Source: CAWUIO01 sp963922455
Lineage (GTDB): Bacteria; Bacteroidota; Bacteroidia; Cytophagales; Microscillaceae
Direction of reading: 5' to 3'
DNA length: 30,978 bases
Assembly (NCBI GenBank): GCA_963922455.1
Contig: CAWUIO010000081.1
Location: 1-30,978, forward strand
Shown here: piece by piece, positions 24,901 to 30,978 of the stretch
Position numbering within the stretch: the first letter of the stretch is position 1
Layout of the letters: each line of letters starts with the position of its first letter
The notes under the pieces: model-generated
Seen by the model: the letters and a program-made list of their open reading frames with translations, nothing else
Databases searched by the model: none
What the model was told of the DNA's origin: nothing
Made by a program: the position numbers and the translations under genes

Positions 24901-27314
24901 ATTACTTGGCCTACCGTAAACTCCTTCGTGTTCAGGTCTTGGCCAAGAGCCATCAAGTAATGCTAAGTCTCTACGAAAACTTAGGAAAAGGCAACGTCGA
25001 GTTCTGCCTCACCTTGCAAAAATTGCTCAATGGCTTAGATAAAACCCTTGCTTCCCTGGAAAAACAAATACGTATTCAGGGCCAGGTCAAAGAAACCATT
25101 GAGGATGAACGTCTCCAGATTCATAAACTTGTTAAGGAGCTTACCAATTCCAATGACTATTGGTACGGGAAGTATAATCAGACACTCCTGTATGAGGCGC
25201 ACCAGAGTCTTCAGGAAATCAGTAACCATATTCGCTATCTTACGGCCAACCAGTTTACTCGGAAAAACGGGAAACAAATACGGAAAATAAAGCCCTTGGC
25301 GCAACAGATTTTGGAAATTCCAGATATTTGGTTGCATAACCAGACCCTAGTTAGCCAGGTATTACTGATTGACTTAGATTCCCGGATCTACCAAATGCGC
25401 TTGCGTTATGCAAGTGTCCAGATGATAGAGGAATTGAGTCAGATTATTAAGGATAACGTACTCCGGGTCAATAGAAACCTCAGTGAATACTTAGAGAATT
25501 TTCAGGCCGAAGAAGTCGTGCAAGGCAAAGCGCCAGATTTTCGTAGGGTTAGAATCTCCGAAAATGAGAGCATGTTCCAGGAAGTAACCGACCGTTACAT
25601 TCGTTTATTCAGGAGCTACGAAAAGGACTTGCCCACCGAGGTAGATATGATAAGCGAGGAGTCTTTGCAGAATCTAGAAAGCGATCAATTAGAAGAATTT
25701 GAGTCGAGGCCTGTTTCCTTGGAGCGATTTTATAACTATCTCTTACAGAGCCGTTTTATTCAGCCCATTTTACAGTATTCTGAAAACCTTCCCCGAAAAT
25801 TTCAAAGTGTCAATAATGTCGTCCAGGATTTAAGTCAATTACTTAAAGATAAAATTAACCGCTACAAATCCTTGGGAGAGGGAGAACAAGAGTCTTTCTT
25901 CCATAATTTTAATCATACCATTCAAGATAGAAAGCAACAAGTACTGGCCCAACAAGAAGATATCATTACCATACAAAAAGACTTGGCCGATACAGTTGAA
26001 AAAACCCTGGACAATACCTTTGCTCAGTTTAGTCCTTTTGCAATCTCTAAATCCTTGGAGCAATTTGTGCGTATCCGTCAGTCTAAAAAGACGCTGCCTT
26101 GGTTTGAGCGCATCAACCAGGCCATGGGGAAGGCTAGCAGGGATACACTCATTGGCTATTGGTTCCGGCGTTCCGAAGAAAAAATTAAGGGCCATGGCCT
26201 GGCCCTTGATCAACTGGACAGCCATAACCGGGTAGACCGCCTCTTAAATTTATCCGATTCCTTAAACCCTCGCAGCGAAGTATGGTCGGCCCTGCCCCTT
26301 TATTACAAACAATTATTCATGCACAAACAGAATTTTGGGGCTGAATTTTGGCAGGGTAGGGAAAAAGAAGTAGATCTAGCCGACAAAGCCATTGATCGTT
26401 TCAAACAGCGCTTAGGGGGAGGGCTCTTGGTTACTGGTGAATACAATTCAGGACGTACATTCTTCTGTCATTATATTGCCGAGAAATATTTTTATCCCCA
26501 GCATACCTTCTACATTAACCCTCCCGATGAAGGGTCTATTAACCCTACTACCTTTAAGCGTATTTTGGAATCGGTGGTAGACCTGGATGGGGATTACGAG
26601 GATATTTTTGATGAATTGGCCCTCAACTCGGTGTTTGTAATTAATGACATTGAGCTATGGTGGGAACGTAGCCCCCAGGGCATGGCCGTATTAGAACAAA
26701 TACTCCATCTCATAGACGAATACGGAGATCAATGCCTTTTTATTTTAAATGTCAACATACATACCTATCGCTTCATAAATCAGATTCGTAAGTTAGACAG
26801 CTTCTTCCTGGGGCTTATCGAGTGCCGCGCGGTGGGTACCCAAGAGCTGAAAAATATAATGCTTTATCGTCACCGTTCCAGCCCGATTACCTTTGATTAT
26901 AAAGGAACCTCCGAAAATGAAATGACAGACTGGCAATACGCCCGTTTGATTAACAAATATTATGAACATTCCCAAGGCTTGGTTGGCGTGGCTCTTCAAA
27001 GCTGGATAAGTAATATAGATCGCATTGAAGACGAAGTGGTATACATCCGGGACCCCAAACCGATCAACAAAGAGGTCTTAAGACAGATCCCGGATGATTG
27101 GAAATTGCTGCTCATCATGTTATTAATGCACCGTCAAATGAGGCTAGAACGCCTTTCGCGGGTCTTGGGTGAGGAAGAAGAAGAATTACTTAAAACCTTA
27201 AGAGCACTTAAACGAAGCAGTCTGGTACGTGAAGATAGTTTTGGGCTTTATCGCGTGAATCCATTCTTAGTACCTCATTTGGTTTGGGTATTCCGGGAAA
27301 TGGGATTGCTCTAG
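21975..27314 (+). CDS. Cation-chloride-cotransporter-like (SLC12/APC) protein fused to a long helical region and a P-loop ATPase-like domain
   Basis: 1779 aa; bacterial SLC12 relatives are usually about 700-800. Part 1 (1-475) is the 12-helix transporter, with GVFTPSLLTILGVIMYLRLG, KAGGLYYILSRSLG and FFPAVTGFTAGVAMSGDLKD, all characteristic of cation-chloride cotransporters. Part 2 (about 505-780) is the cytoplasmic SLC12-type domain (RPNVILFSGGSEARPY ...). Part 3 (about 780-1470) is Leu/Glu/Lys-rich and predicted helical, with no known domain. Part 4 (about 1470-1779) has a Walker A-like GEYNSGRT (1488-1495, Arg in place of Lys), a Walker B-like VFVINDIELWW with Asp1558 and Glu1560, and a final winged-helix-like segment (LERLSRVLGEEEEELLKTLR). 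Upstream in-frame starts are not needed; the ATG at 21975 fits the family. The MscS-like gene follows 26 nt later. Transport specificity (K, Na, Cl) and nucleotide use are inferred only. Confidence 0.9.
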   Translation: MAKARKFGAFAGVFTPSLLTILGVIMYLRLGWVVGEAGLLMAIAIILVSHVISISTGLSVSSISTDRKVKAGGLYYILSRSLGSSIGGAIGITLFVGTALSIALYLIGFSESFLDYVGLNSGFRINGATIALLETQGYQSVGQMLDPLMDRLYQNESLFVEALKQSFGEGNLSQALEADIKKFSRAATVNDLRIAGTFTLIVVTTIAFISTSFAIRTQFFILAAIVLSLISIFFSPSLSYQGPPPIYPPEDGESFARIFGVFFPAVTGFTAGVAMSGDLKDPKRTIPIGTMLAIGVGLFVYISLALFLAFYVDADSLRGNYNILKEIALSEQMVLAGIWGATISSALGGILGAPRIMQAMSVDSITPKIFGKGVGKSNEPRNALVLTFFIALVGILIGELDAIAEVVSMFYLAAYGFINFACFLESWASSDFRPQFRIPRWISVIGTVSIIIVMAYLNLIAMLGAIVIIGLVFLYLVRKRISLGDSDVWDGVWTSVVRRGIDYLVKRPHLGRNWRPNVILFSGGSEARPYLIDFGKSLIGELGFLSNFQLIEQTEAPTSLSKPQQLITETDSNSVGFFTRRQDCEDIYEGMETIARTYGFSGVDPNTILLGWGSDPKNPLRFVKAVQSMVELDYNILMLNYNRKSGFGNRETIDIWWQLKDEHIQLSLRLIKFFQRSEEWRKSQVRLIIVNEDELNRNRILREASRLLDETRLDVEIRVVNFDPEIHSLNEILRKESNFADLVIMELPEMSPSEEQDFLNRRNNITANLDASLLMVKASSQFRYNGRSTELSLKPDADLQPDFSLKHLIIPAIKAPDKPESRELIIDLKNNWQELIQRFSENYLNRNHIHRKQLIETLRNLTQSLFEEVEESFACGSIEKCLSNIRELHANFLDKAQKLIINFKEDQLLEEKESFAIGNEQLLGGIRRMTDKNPISLELTFQKSELNEIAEHNPAISTWQSQRSWMQWRADRPVKYYLAYRKLLRVQVLAKSHQVMLSLYENLGKGNVEFCLTLQKLLNGLDKTLASLEKQIRIQGQVKETIEDERLQIHKLVKELTNSNDYWYGKYNQTLLYEAHQSLQEISNHIRYLTANQFTRKNGKQIRKIKPLAQQILEIPDIWLHNQTLVSQVLLIDLDSRIYQMRLRYASVQMIEELSQIIKDNVLRVNRNLSEYLENFQAEEVVQGKAPDFRRVRISENESMFQEVTDRYIRLFRSYEKDLPTEVDMISEESLQNLESDQLEEFESRPVSLERFYNYLLQSRFIQPILQYSENLPRKFQSVNNVVQDLSQLLKDKINRYKSLGEGEQESFFHNFNHTIQDRKQQVLAQQEDIITIQKDLADTVEKTLDNTFAQFSPFAISKSLEQFVRIRQSKKTLPWFERINQAMGKASRDTLIGYWFRRSEEKIKGHGLALDQLDSHNRVDRLLNLSDSLNPRSEVWSALPLYYKQLFMHKQNFGAEFWQGREKEVDLADKAIDRFKQRLGGGLLVTGEYNSGRTFFCHYIAEKYFYPQHTFYINPPDEGSINPTTFKRILESVVDLDGDYEDIFDELALNSVFVINDIELWWERSPQGMAVLEQILHLIDEYGDQCLFILNVNIHTYRFINQIRKLDSFFLGLIECRAVGTQELKNIMLYRHRSSPITFDYKGTSENEMTDWQYARLINKYYEHSQGLVGVALQSWISNIDRIEDEVVYIRDPKPINKEVLRQIPDDWKLLLIMLLMHRQMRLERLSRVLGEEEEELLKTLRALKRSSLVREDSFGLYRVNPFLVPHLVWVFREMGLL

Positions 27315-27340
27315 ACCTGTTACACGTACTACTATTGTAT

Positions 27341-28081
27341 ATGAATTTTACCTTAGATATCTCCTATTATAACCTCTTGTTTTTTAGCATCACCGGCTTG
27401 CTGCTTTGGGGCCTGATGATGTTAAGCCATCGCCTTTTGTTTCGCCTAAGCAAAATCAACCACGCTTGGAAACGTGTGCAGACTCAATATTTCCCGGTAA
27501 TTCAGGGTTTTATTTGGTTTGTCTTTGGTGTCTGCAGCCTATTTATGATTTTTAAAAGTAGAAGTTTCGTGCAGGCCCTTGCCATTTTCTTCTGCTTGGT
27601 TTTTCTAGTTTGGATCTCATGGTTTGCCCTCCGGGATCTTGTGGCTGGCTTAATTCTACGTTTACAGGGAGCTTTTCCCGTAAATAAGCGGGTTAGTATC
27701 AAAGAACTTAACGGCAGAGTGCGGAAGTTAGGCAGTTTATCTTTTGAATTGGAAACCTACCAAGGGGAACTCATCAGTATCCCTTACAGCCAAGTATTTC
27801 ACGCAATCCGCATTAAGCCCAACCAGGAAGAAGCTGTCAAAAGTCACTCACTTACTTTAGTTTTACCTCGAAAACACTCTTTAAGTGATACCGTAGAAAA
27901 AGTACGACTGTCTATCTTGCACGCTCCCTGGTCTTCATTGCTCAAGAAGCCTCACGTGGAAGTCTTGGAAGAAACCCCGGATACCTTCCGATTGCGTTTG
28001 GTTTTATACAGTTTTCAGGGCCTGTACTTCCAGAAAATAAAAGAATATGTTCTCCGGGTATACGAAGACATGCCTTTGTAA
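27341..28081 (+). CDS. Small MscS-like channel protein, partner of the transporter-ATPase
   Basis: 246 aa from ATG 27341; a TTG at 27284 would overlap the upstream gene and is less likely. Three hydrophobic helices (about 9-30, 50-70, 80-105), the last running into FALRDLVAGLILRLQGAFPV, then a beta domain like that of MscS (VSIKELNGRVRKLGS ... YQGELISIPYSQ, where canonical MscS has IPN) and a short alpha/beta tail. It lacks the typical Gly/Ala-rich pore pattern, so it may be a diverged channel or a regulator rather than a tension-gated pore. 26 nt behind the fusion gene, surely cotranscribed. Confidence 0.78.
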   Translation: MNFTLDISYYNLLFFSITGLLLWGLMMLSHRLLFRLSKINHAWKRVQTQYFPVIQGFIWFVFGVCSLFMIFKSRSFVQALAIFFCLVFLVWISWFALRDLVAGLILRLQGAFPVNKRVSIKELNGRVRKLGSLSFELETYQGELISIPYSQVFHAIRIKPNQEEAVKSHSLTLVLPRKHSLSDTVEKVRLSILHAPWSSLLKKPHVEVLEETPDTFRLRLVLYSFQGLYFQKIKEYVLRVYEDMPL

Positions 28082-28189
28082 GGCAAAGACATCCAACCCC
28101 GTGGCCGGGATATAGCATTGGTTTTCTGCGCTTTTTGGCGTAGCTTTGGTCTCAATTCAGAAAATTTAACCTAATACAAGAGCTAAGGA

Positions 28190-29419
28190 GTGTATTTTTC
28201 CCCAGCCTTGCCCTTCTTCTATCTGCTAGTGGTATGCCTTTGGGGCCCACAAGTCCTCTGGGCACAAGATACCACATCTGCCATCCGTTCTATGGGGATG
28301 CCCAAGACCTACAAGTCTTTAGAGGAGGCGCTTCAAGTACCAGATGAGGTGCTCGTACTCGACTTAGGAGGAAAAGAATTAACGGAGTTGCCCCCATCCT
28401 TGACGCAACTTAAAAACCTCAAAACACTCTACCTGTACAGCAATAAACTCGCCGCCCTCCCTGCCTTTTTGAGCAATCTAAGCCAGTTGGAGTTTTTGGA
28501 TGTATACGATAATGAACTCACCGACCTCCCCTCGGAGCTGGCCCAGTTATCGTTAAAATACCTGGATCTCGGGGAAAATAACTTCAAAACGCTGCCTGCA
28601 GTGGTCTGGCAATTGACAAGTTTAGAGCACCTATACCTATACGGAAACCGATTGAAAGAGCTAGGGCCCGAAATTGCCCGTTTGGAAAACCTAAAATACC
28701 TTCGTTTGGGTAGTGGCTTGCGTATTTTCGGTACGGGTAACCGCTTGAGGCACCTACCTCCCGCGATAGGGCAACTAGACAAACTAGAAGAACTCTACCT
28801 TCCTGATAACCCCATGCGGAGCCTTCCCGACTCTTTTGCTCAGCTACAAAACCTGCGCTGGCTAGACCTAAGTCATACCCGTTTTTCCAAAGTGCCCCCG
28901 CAATTATCTTCCCTCCGCAATCTGGAGTATCTAAGCCTCTGGAACCGGCGCTATACTGCCCAAGAGAAAAAAACGCTTGAAAATGCCTTTCCTAAAACCC
29001 GTTTTAATTGGATTCCCGACTACGAGGGAAGCTACTGGGGACTCTTTGCTGGAGTCCAACAAGGCCGAAATACCTACCTGGAATTGGGCCTGAGCCGAAA
29101 TTTTAAGAAAGACATCGTCAATCTAGCCCTTGGACTGTCCGGCGAAGTAAACCTCCAAGAAAATAGATATGGGGCCAAGTTTTCTGCTTGGGCCAACGGC
29201 CTGACCCTGTTTTCTTTGGGGCTACATGGGGTGTACTATGGAGGAGAGGGCCCCAGTAATTTTGGAATCCGCCCCGAAATTGGGTGGGGCTATGGCGTTT
29301 TCTCCCTCACTTATGGCTACAATGTCTTCTTTCAAAAAGATGCGGGCCTAGACAACCGCCACATGGTCAATTTCCGATTTATCCTGCCATTTTCTCCTTA
29401 TTTCAATATTTTTAGATAA
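28190..29419 (+). CDS. Leucine-rich-repeat protein with beta-rich C-terminal domain
   Basis: 409 aa, exported: a hydrophobic leader (about 1-26, ...VLWAQ) with no Lys or Arg near the start, which is odd for a signal peptide. Residues about 50-270 hold 8-9 leucine-rich repeats (LPPSLTQLKNLKTLYLYSNK and similar; one repeat is interrupted by GSGLRIFGTGNR). Residues about 275-409 are Gly/aromatic-rich beta strands (ELGLSRNF, SLGLHGVYYGG, LTYGYNVFF), like a small outer-membrane barrel or a surface-associated sandwich. The start is GTG; an in-frame TAA 6 nt upstream excludes earlier starts, and AAGGAG abuts the GTG. A TTG at 28208 would give normal Shine-Dalgarno spacing but shortens the leader. 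Function unknown; LRRs suggest binding to proteins. Confidence 0.83.
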   Translation: MYFSPALPFFYLLVVCLWGPQVLWAQDTTSAIRSMGMPKTYKSLEEALQVPDEVLVLDLGGKELTELPPSLTQLKNLKTLYLYSNKLAALPAFLSNLSQLEFLDVYDNELTDLPSELAQLSLKYLDLGENNFKTLPAVVWQLTSLEHLYLYGNRLKELGPEIARLENLKYLRLGSGLRIFGTGNRLRHLPPAIGQLDKLEELYLPDNPMRSLPDSFAQLQNLRWLDLSHTRFSKVPPQLSSLRNLEYLSLWNRRYTAQEKKTLENAFPKTRFNWIPDYEGSYWGLFAGVQQGRNTYLELGLSRNFKKDIVNLALGLSGEVNLQENRYGAKFSAWANGLTLFSLGLHGVYYGGEGPSNFGIRPEIGWGYGVFSLTYGYNVFFQKDAGLDNRHMVNFRFILPFSPYFNIFR

Positions 29420-29427
29420 GACTTTGA

Positions 29428-29558
29428 GGGGCTTCCCCGTGCCCAGAAGTATGGGGCTAAATTTGTCAAAACTTAAAGGGCACGGGTCGGGCTGTCACTA
29501 CTCGCCGGCCAACGCGCAATCCAGCGACGGGCTCAAACAGGCCGTTCCATCCCTAAGC
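29428..29558 (+). repeat. Structured intergenic repeat, copy E (solo)
   Basis: 131 bp, 8 nt after the LRR gene stop. Outer helix GCTT/AAGC, hairpin CCCGTGCCC/GGGCACGGG, blocks TCGGGCTGTCACTACTCG and GGGCTCAAACAGGCCGTTCC. Its hairpin differs at two paired positions from copies B and C yet still pairs. No inverted partner is seen downstream. Confidence 0.87.
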
Positions 29559-29569
29559 TGAAGGAAGAG

Positions 29570-29611
29570 GAGATAAGAGAGGAGAGAGCAGAGAGTAGAG
29601 AAGAGAGAAGA
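29570..29611 (+). repeat. GAG heptanucleotide array next to copy E
   Basis: GAG at 29570, 29577, 29584, 29591, 29598 and 29605, exactly 7 nt apart, all purine. Confidence 0.8.
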
Positions 29612-30036
29612 AAGAGCCCCCGTTATGAGTGGATGTTCCGTAGAACCATCCCGAACTTTTCAATAAAAAGCAGTTCTCTGAACTGCTAGCCCTCAGGCTA
29701 CTTTTCCGCGAACCAGCTAGACTAATTGAACAGAGCCTTCAACTCCCCACCTAGTCCAGGCAAAGTTAAAAATAACCCTGGTTCCAGGATAAGCACATCG
29801 ATCCTTGAACCTTTCCTTTTACCGAAAACGCCCCCGCTTTCAGCCGTGAGGCTAATGCCGCGACCTAGCCCATCCTGAGCCATAAAAGCGAATTTGAGCC
29901 TCTAGATTTTTCTTGTTTTGATGAAACACCCCATATCTTTATACCTAAATCAAGTCTAAGCCTAATCCGTCCTGTTAGGTCATTTCCGAGAGACTTGGGG
30001 AATGGATAGGGAATAGATGGGCTGAGTTTATTTGCC
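29612..30036. other. Gene-free stretch
   Basis: No supported coding sequence. One small hairpin, AGCAGTTC-TCT-GAACTGCT, at 29669-29687. The rest has no recognisable feature and may be remnant sequence. Confidence 0.5.
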
Positions 30037-30438
30037 ATGGTATCCCTAAGACTAGATGAAATCTACCGAGGCACCCTTGCCTGCGGCAGACAGCGGGGAC
30101 GCTGTCGGATGAGAAGAGGCACAAGCACCGCGGGGCTTATGCTTGCGCCAGAGGGGGCTAACCCTGGAGATAAAACCGGAGATATTGTGAATGCAAAAAA
30201 ACAAAATGTTGACTCTTATGTAGCAACACCAGAAGGTTCTCTCAAAAAATTTGATGTGAGCACAGGAAATATAACAACTCTCAGAACAGATATACCTAGT
30301 GACCCAAAACATCCTGCTCGAATAAATTCTGTCAACCCTGGTTCTTTACCTAAGGATGAACCTACTTATAGCACTTGGGGTTTTATTAAGCATAATGTTA
30401 TCTTGCCTTTAATGATAGGAGCATCAAAGGTAAAATAA
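30037..30438 (+). pseudogene. Probable remnant of a polymorphic-toxin C-terminal tip
   Basis: Open frame of 133 codons. The first 45 or so are GC-rich, Arg-heavy and hairpin-laden (GACAGCG-GGGA-CGCTGTC at 30089-30106), unlike real protein. From about 30160 the sequence turns AT-rich and reads more like protein: GDIVNAKKQNVDSYVATPEG, then FDVSTGNITTLRTDIP ending in WGFIKHNVILPLMIGASKVK. Its place directly before an NTF2-fold immunity gene, the sudden drop in GC, and the absence of any carrier protein suggest a displaced toxin tip with its front lost. No toxin family is recognised, and it may be a short independent gene. Confidence 0.4.
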
Positions 30439-30482
30439 GTTTTTATGTGGGATTAAACAATCAGATAAATATTGAAAATTAT

Positions 30483-30809
30483 ATGTTGTACAAAGTTTTA
30501 AGTTGTGTATTATTTTTATCCTTATTCTCATGTACCCAGAAAAACTCGGAATTGTCAGATACTGACCTATACAGTTTAGAGGACGATTATGTACCAGATG
30601 AAGAAACTGCTATAAAAATAGCAGAGGTAGTTTGGTTAAATATTTATGGAGAAAGAATATATCGTGAACGCCCCTTTAAAGCCTCTTTGTTGGGGGATAC
30701 TTTATGGGTTATTGAAGGAACTTTAGAGGAAGGTAGAGATGGAGGAACAGTTTATGCAAAAATTCGCAAATCAGATTGTCAGATTTTAAAAATAACTCAT
30801 ACAAAATAA
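30483..30809 (+). CDS. NTF2-fold immunity lipoprotein (YbbC/YhhH-like)
   Basis: 108 aa from ATG 30483. A lipoprotein signal peptide (SCVLFLSLFSC, Cys about residue 17). The mature part matches the NTF2-fold immunity family: VPDEETAIKIAEVVWLNIYG, RPFKASLLGDTLWVIEGTL, GGTVYAKIRKSDCQILKITH. Such proteins neutralise toxins delivered between cells, here probably in the periplasm because it is lipidated. An in-frame ATG at 30447 would add 12 residues before the signal. AT-rich codon use differs from the rest of the window, supporting recent transfer. No intact cognate toxin is in the window. Confidence 0.83.
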   Translation: MLYKVLSCVLFLSLFSCTQKNSELSDTDLYSLEDDYVPDEETAIKIAEVVWLNIYGERIYRERPFKASLLGDTLWVIEGTLEEGRDGGTVYAKIRKSDCQILKITHTK

Positions 30810-30899
30810 CAATGTTGTTTGCCCCCATCAGTTTCTCGGGTGTCTGAATAAAGCTTAAAATACTGAGGCTCAGTCCCTAGTTCTTTTAAGTCTCATACT

Positions 30900-30922
30900 G
30901 GTCTTAGCGTCTCGCTAAGACC
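30900..30922. repeat. Perfect hairpin GGTCTTAGCG-TCT-CGCTAAGACC
   Basis: Ten-base perfect inverted repeat with a 3-nt loop, 91 nt after the immunity gene. No T-run follows on either strand, so it is not a typical terminator. Part of the arm (CTTAGCG) returns at 30967. It could be a recombination or insertion site, or a repeat of this genome. Confidence 0.6.
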
Positions 30923-30978
30923 TTCGAGTACTAAGCAAACCGTATTTACACTTGAAACCAAGCTGGACTTAGCGAAAC

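Noticed and set aside
30050..30140. GC-rich hairpins before the toxin remnant as a small RNA gene
   Set aside because: Two short hairpins only, no promoter or terminator seen; noted as part of the remnant.

Overview
The window looks like a chromosomal piece from a Bacteroidota bacterium, probably of the Cytophagales/Saprospirales side rather than a gut Bacteroides. The signs are a C-terminal type IX secretion (T9SS) sorting domain, a TamL-type lipidated Omp85 protein, an IspH with the TICRQVSNR form of its third cysteine motif, a ddl-PASTA gene pair, and promoters of the Bacteroidota form TTTG/TTG-N18-20-TAnnTTTG (clear copies before rpsT and trpS). I cannot name the genus.

Layout. 1-9.5 kb is cell-envelope and housekeeping: the right end of a small inverted-repeat element (1-51), tamL, a divergent SpoU-type rRNA/tRNA methyltransferase, and a minus-strand operon ddl (two ligase modules fused) - PASTA protein - T9SS-exported protein. 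9.5-10.6 kb is gene-free and repeat-rich. 10.6-17.5 kb holds a small orphan, ispH, an orphan helical protein, a phasin-like protein, rpsT, a 175-bp MITE-like element ending 8 bp before radC, a DUF1684 protein, a second repeat block, yaaA and a secreted orphan. 17.5-21.7 kb is a minus-strand run trpS - mscS - PPP-family phosphatase, preceded by a SiaB-like regulator. 21.9-28.1 kb is the most unusual part: a 1779-residue cation-chloride-cotransporter protein with a ~1000-residue cytoplasmic extension ending in a P-loop ATPase-like domain, followed 26 nt later by a small MscS-like channel protein. 28.2-30.98 kb has a leucine-rich-repeat protein with a beta-rich tail, another copy of the repeat, and an AT-rich islet with a probable toxin-tip remnant and an NTF2-fold immunity lipoprotein.

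Two things stand out. First, the transporter-ATPase fusion plus MscS partner looks like a dedicated ion/osmolyte flux module; ion specificity and the ATPase role are inference. Second, five copies (9521-9651, 10110-10238 reverse, 15329-15458, 15913-16045 reverse, 29428-29558) of a ~130-bp element share conserved single-stranded-looking blocks and at least two helices that change sequence while keeping pairing, so it behaves like a structured RNA or a structure-selected repeat. Four copies form two facing inverted pairs that enclose heptanucleotide arrays (GRG every 7 nt, or CYC on the other strand).

Osmotic and envelope stress is a recurring theme (two MscS-type proteins, an SLC12-type transporter, TamL, PASTA/Ddl), but apart from the adjacent pairs named above there is no sequence evidence that these genes work together.
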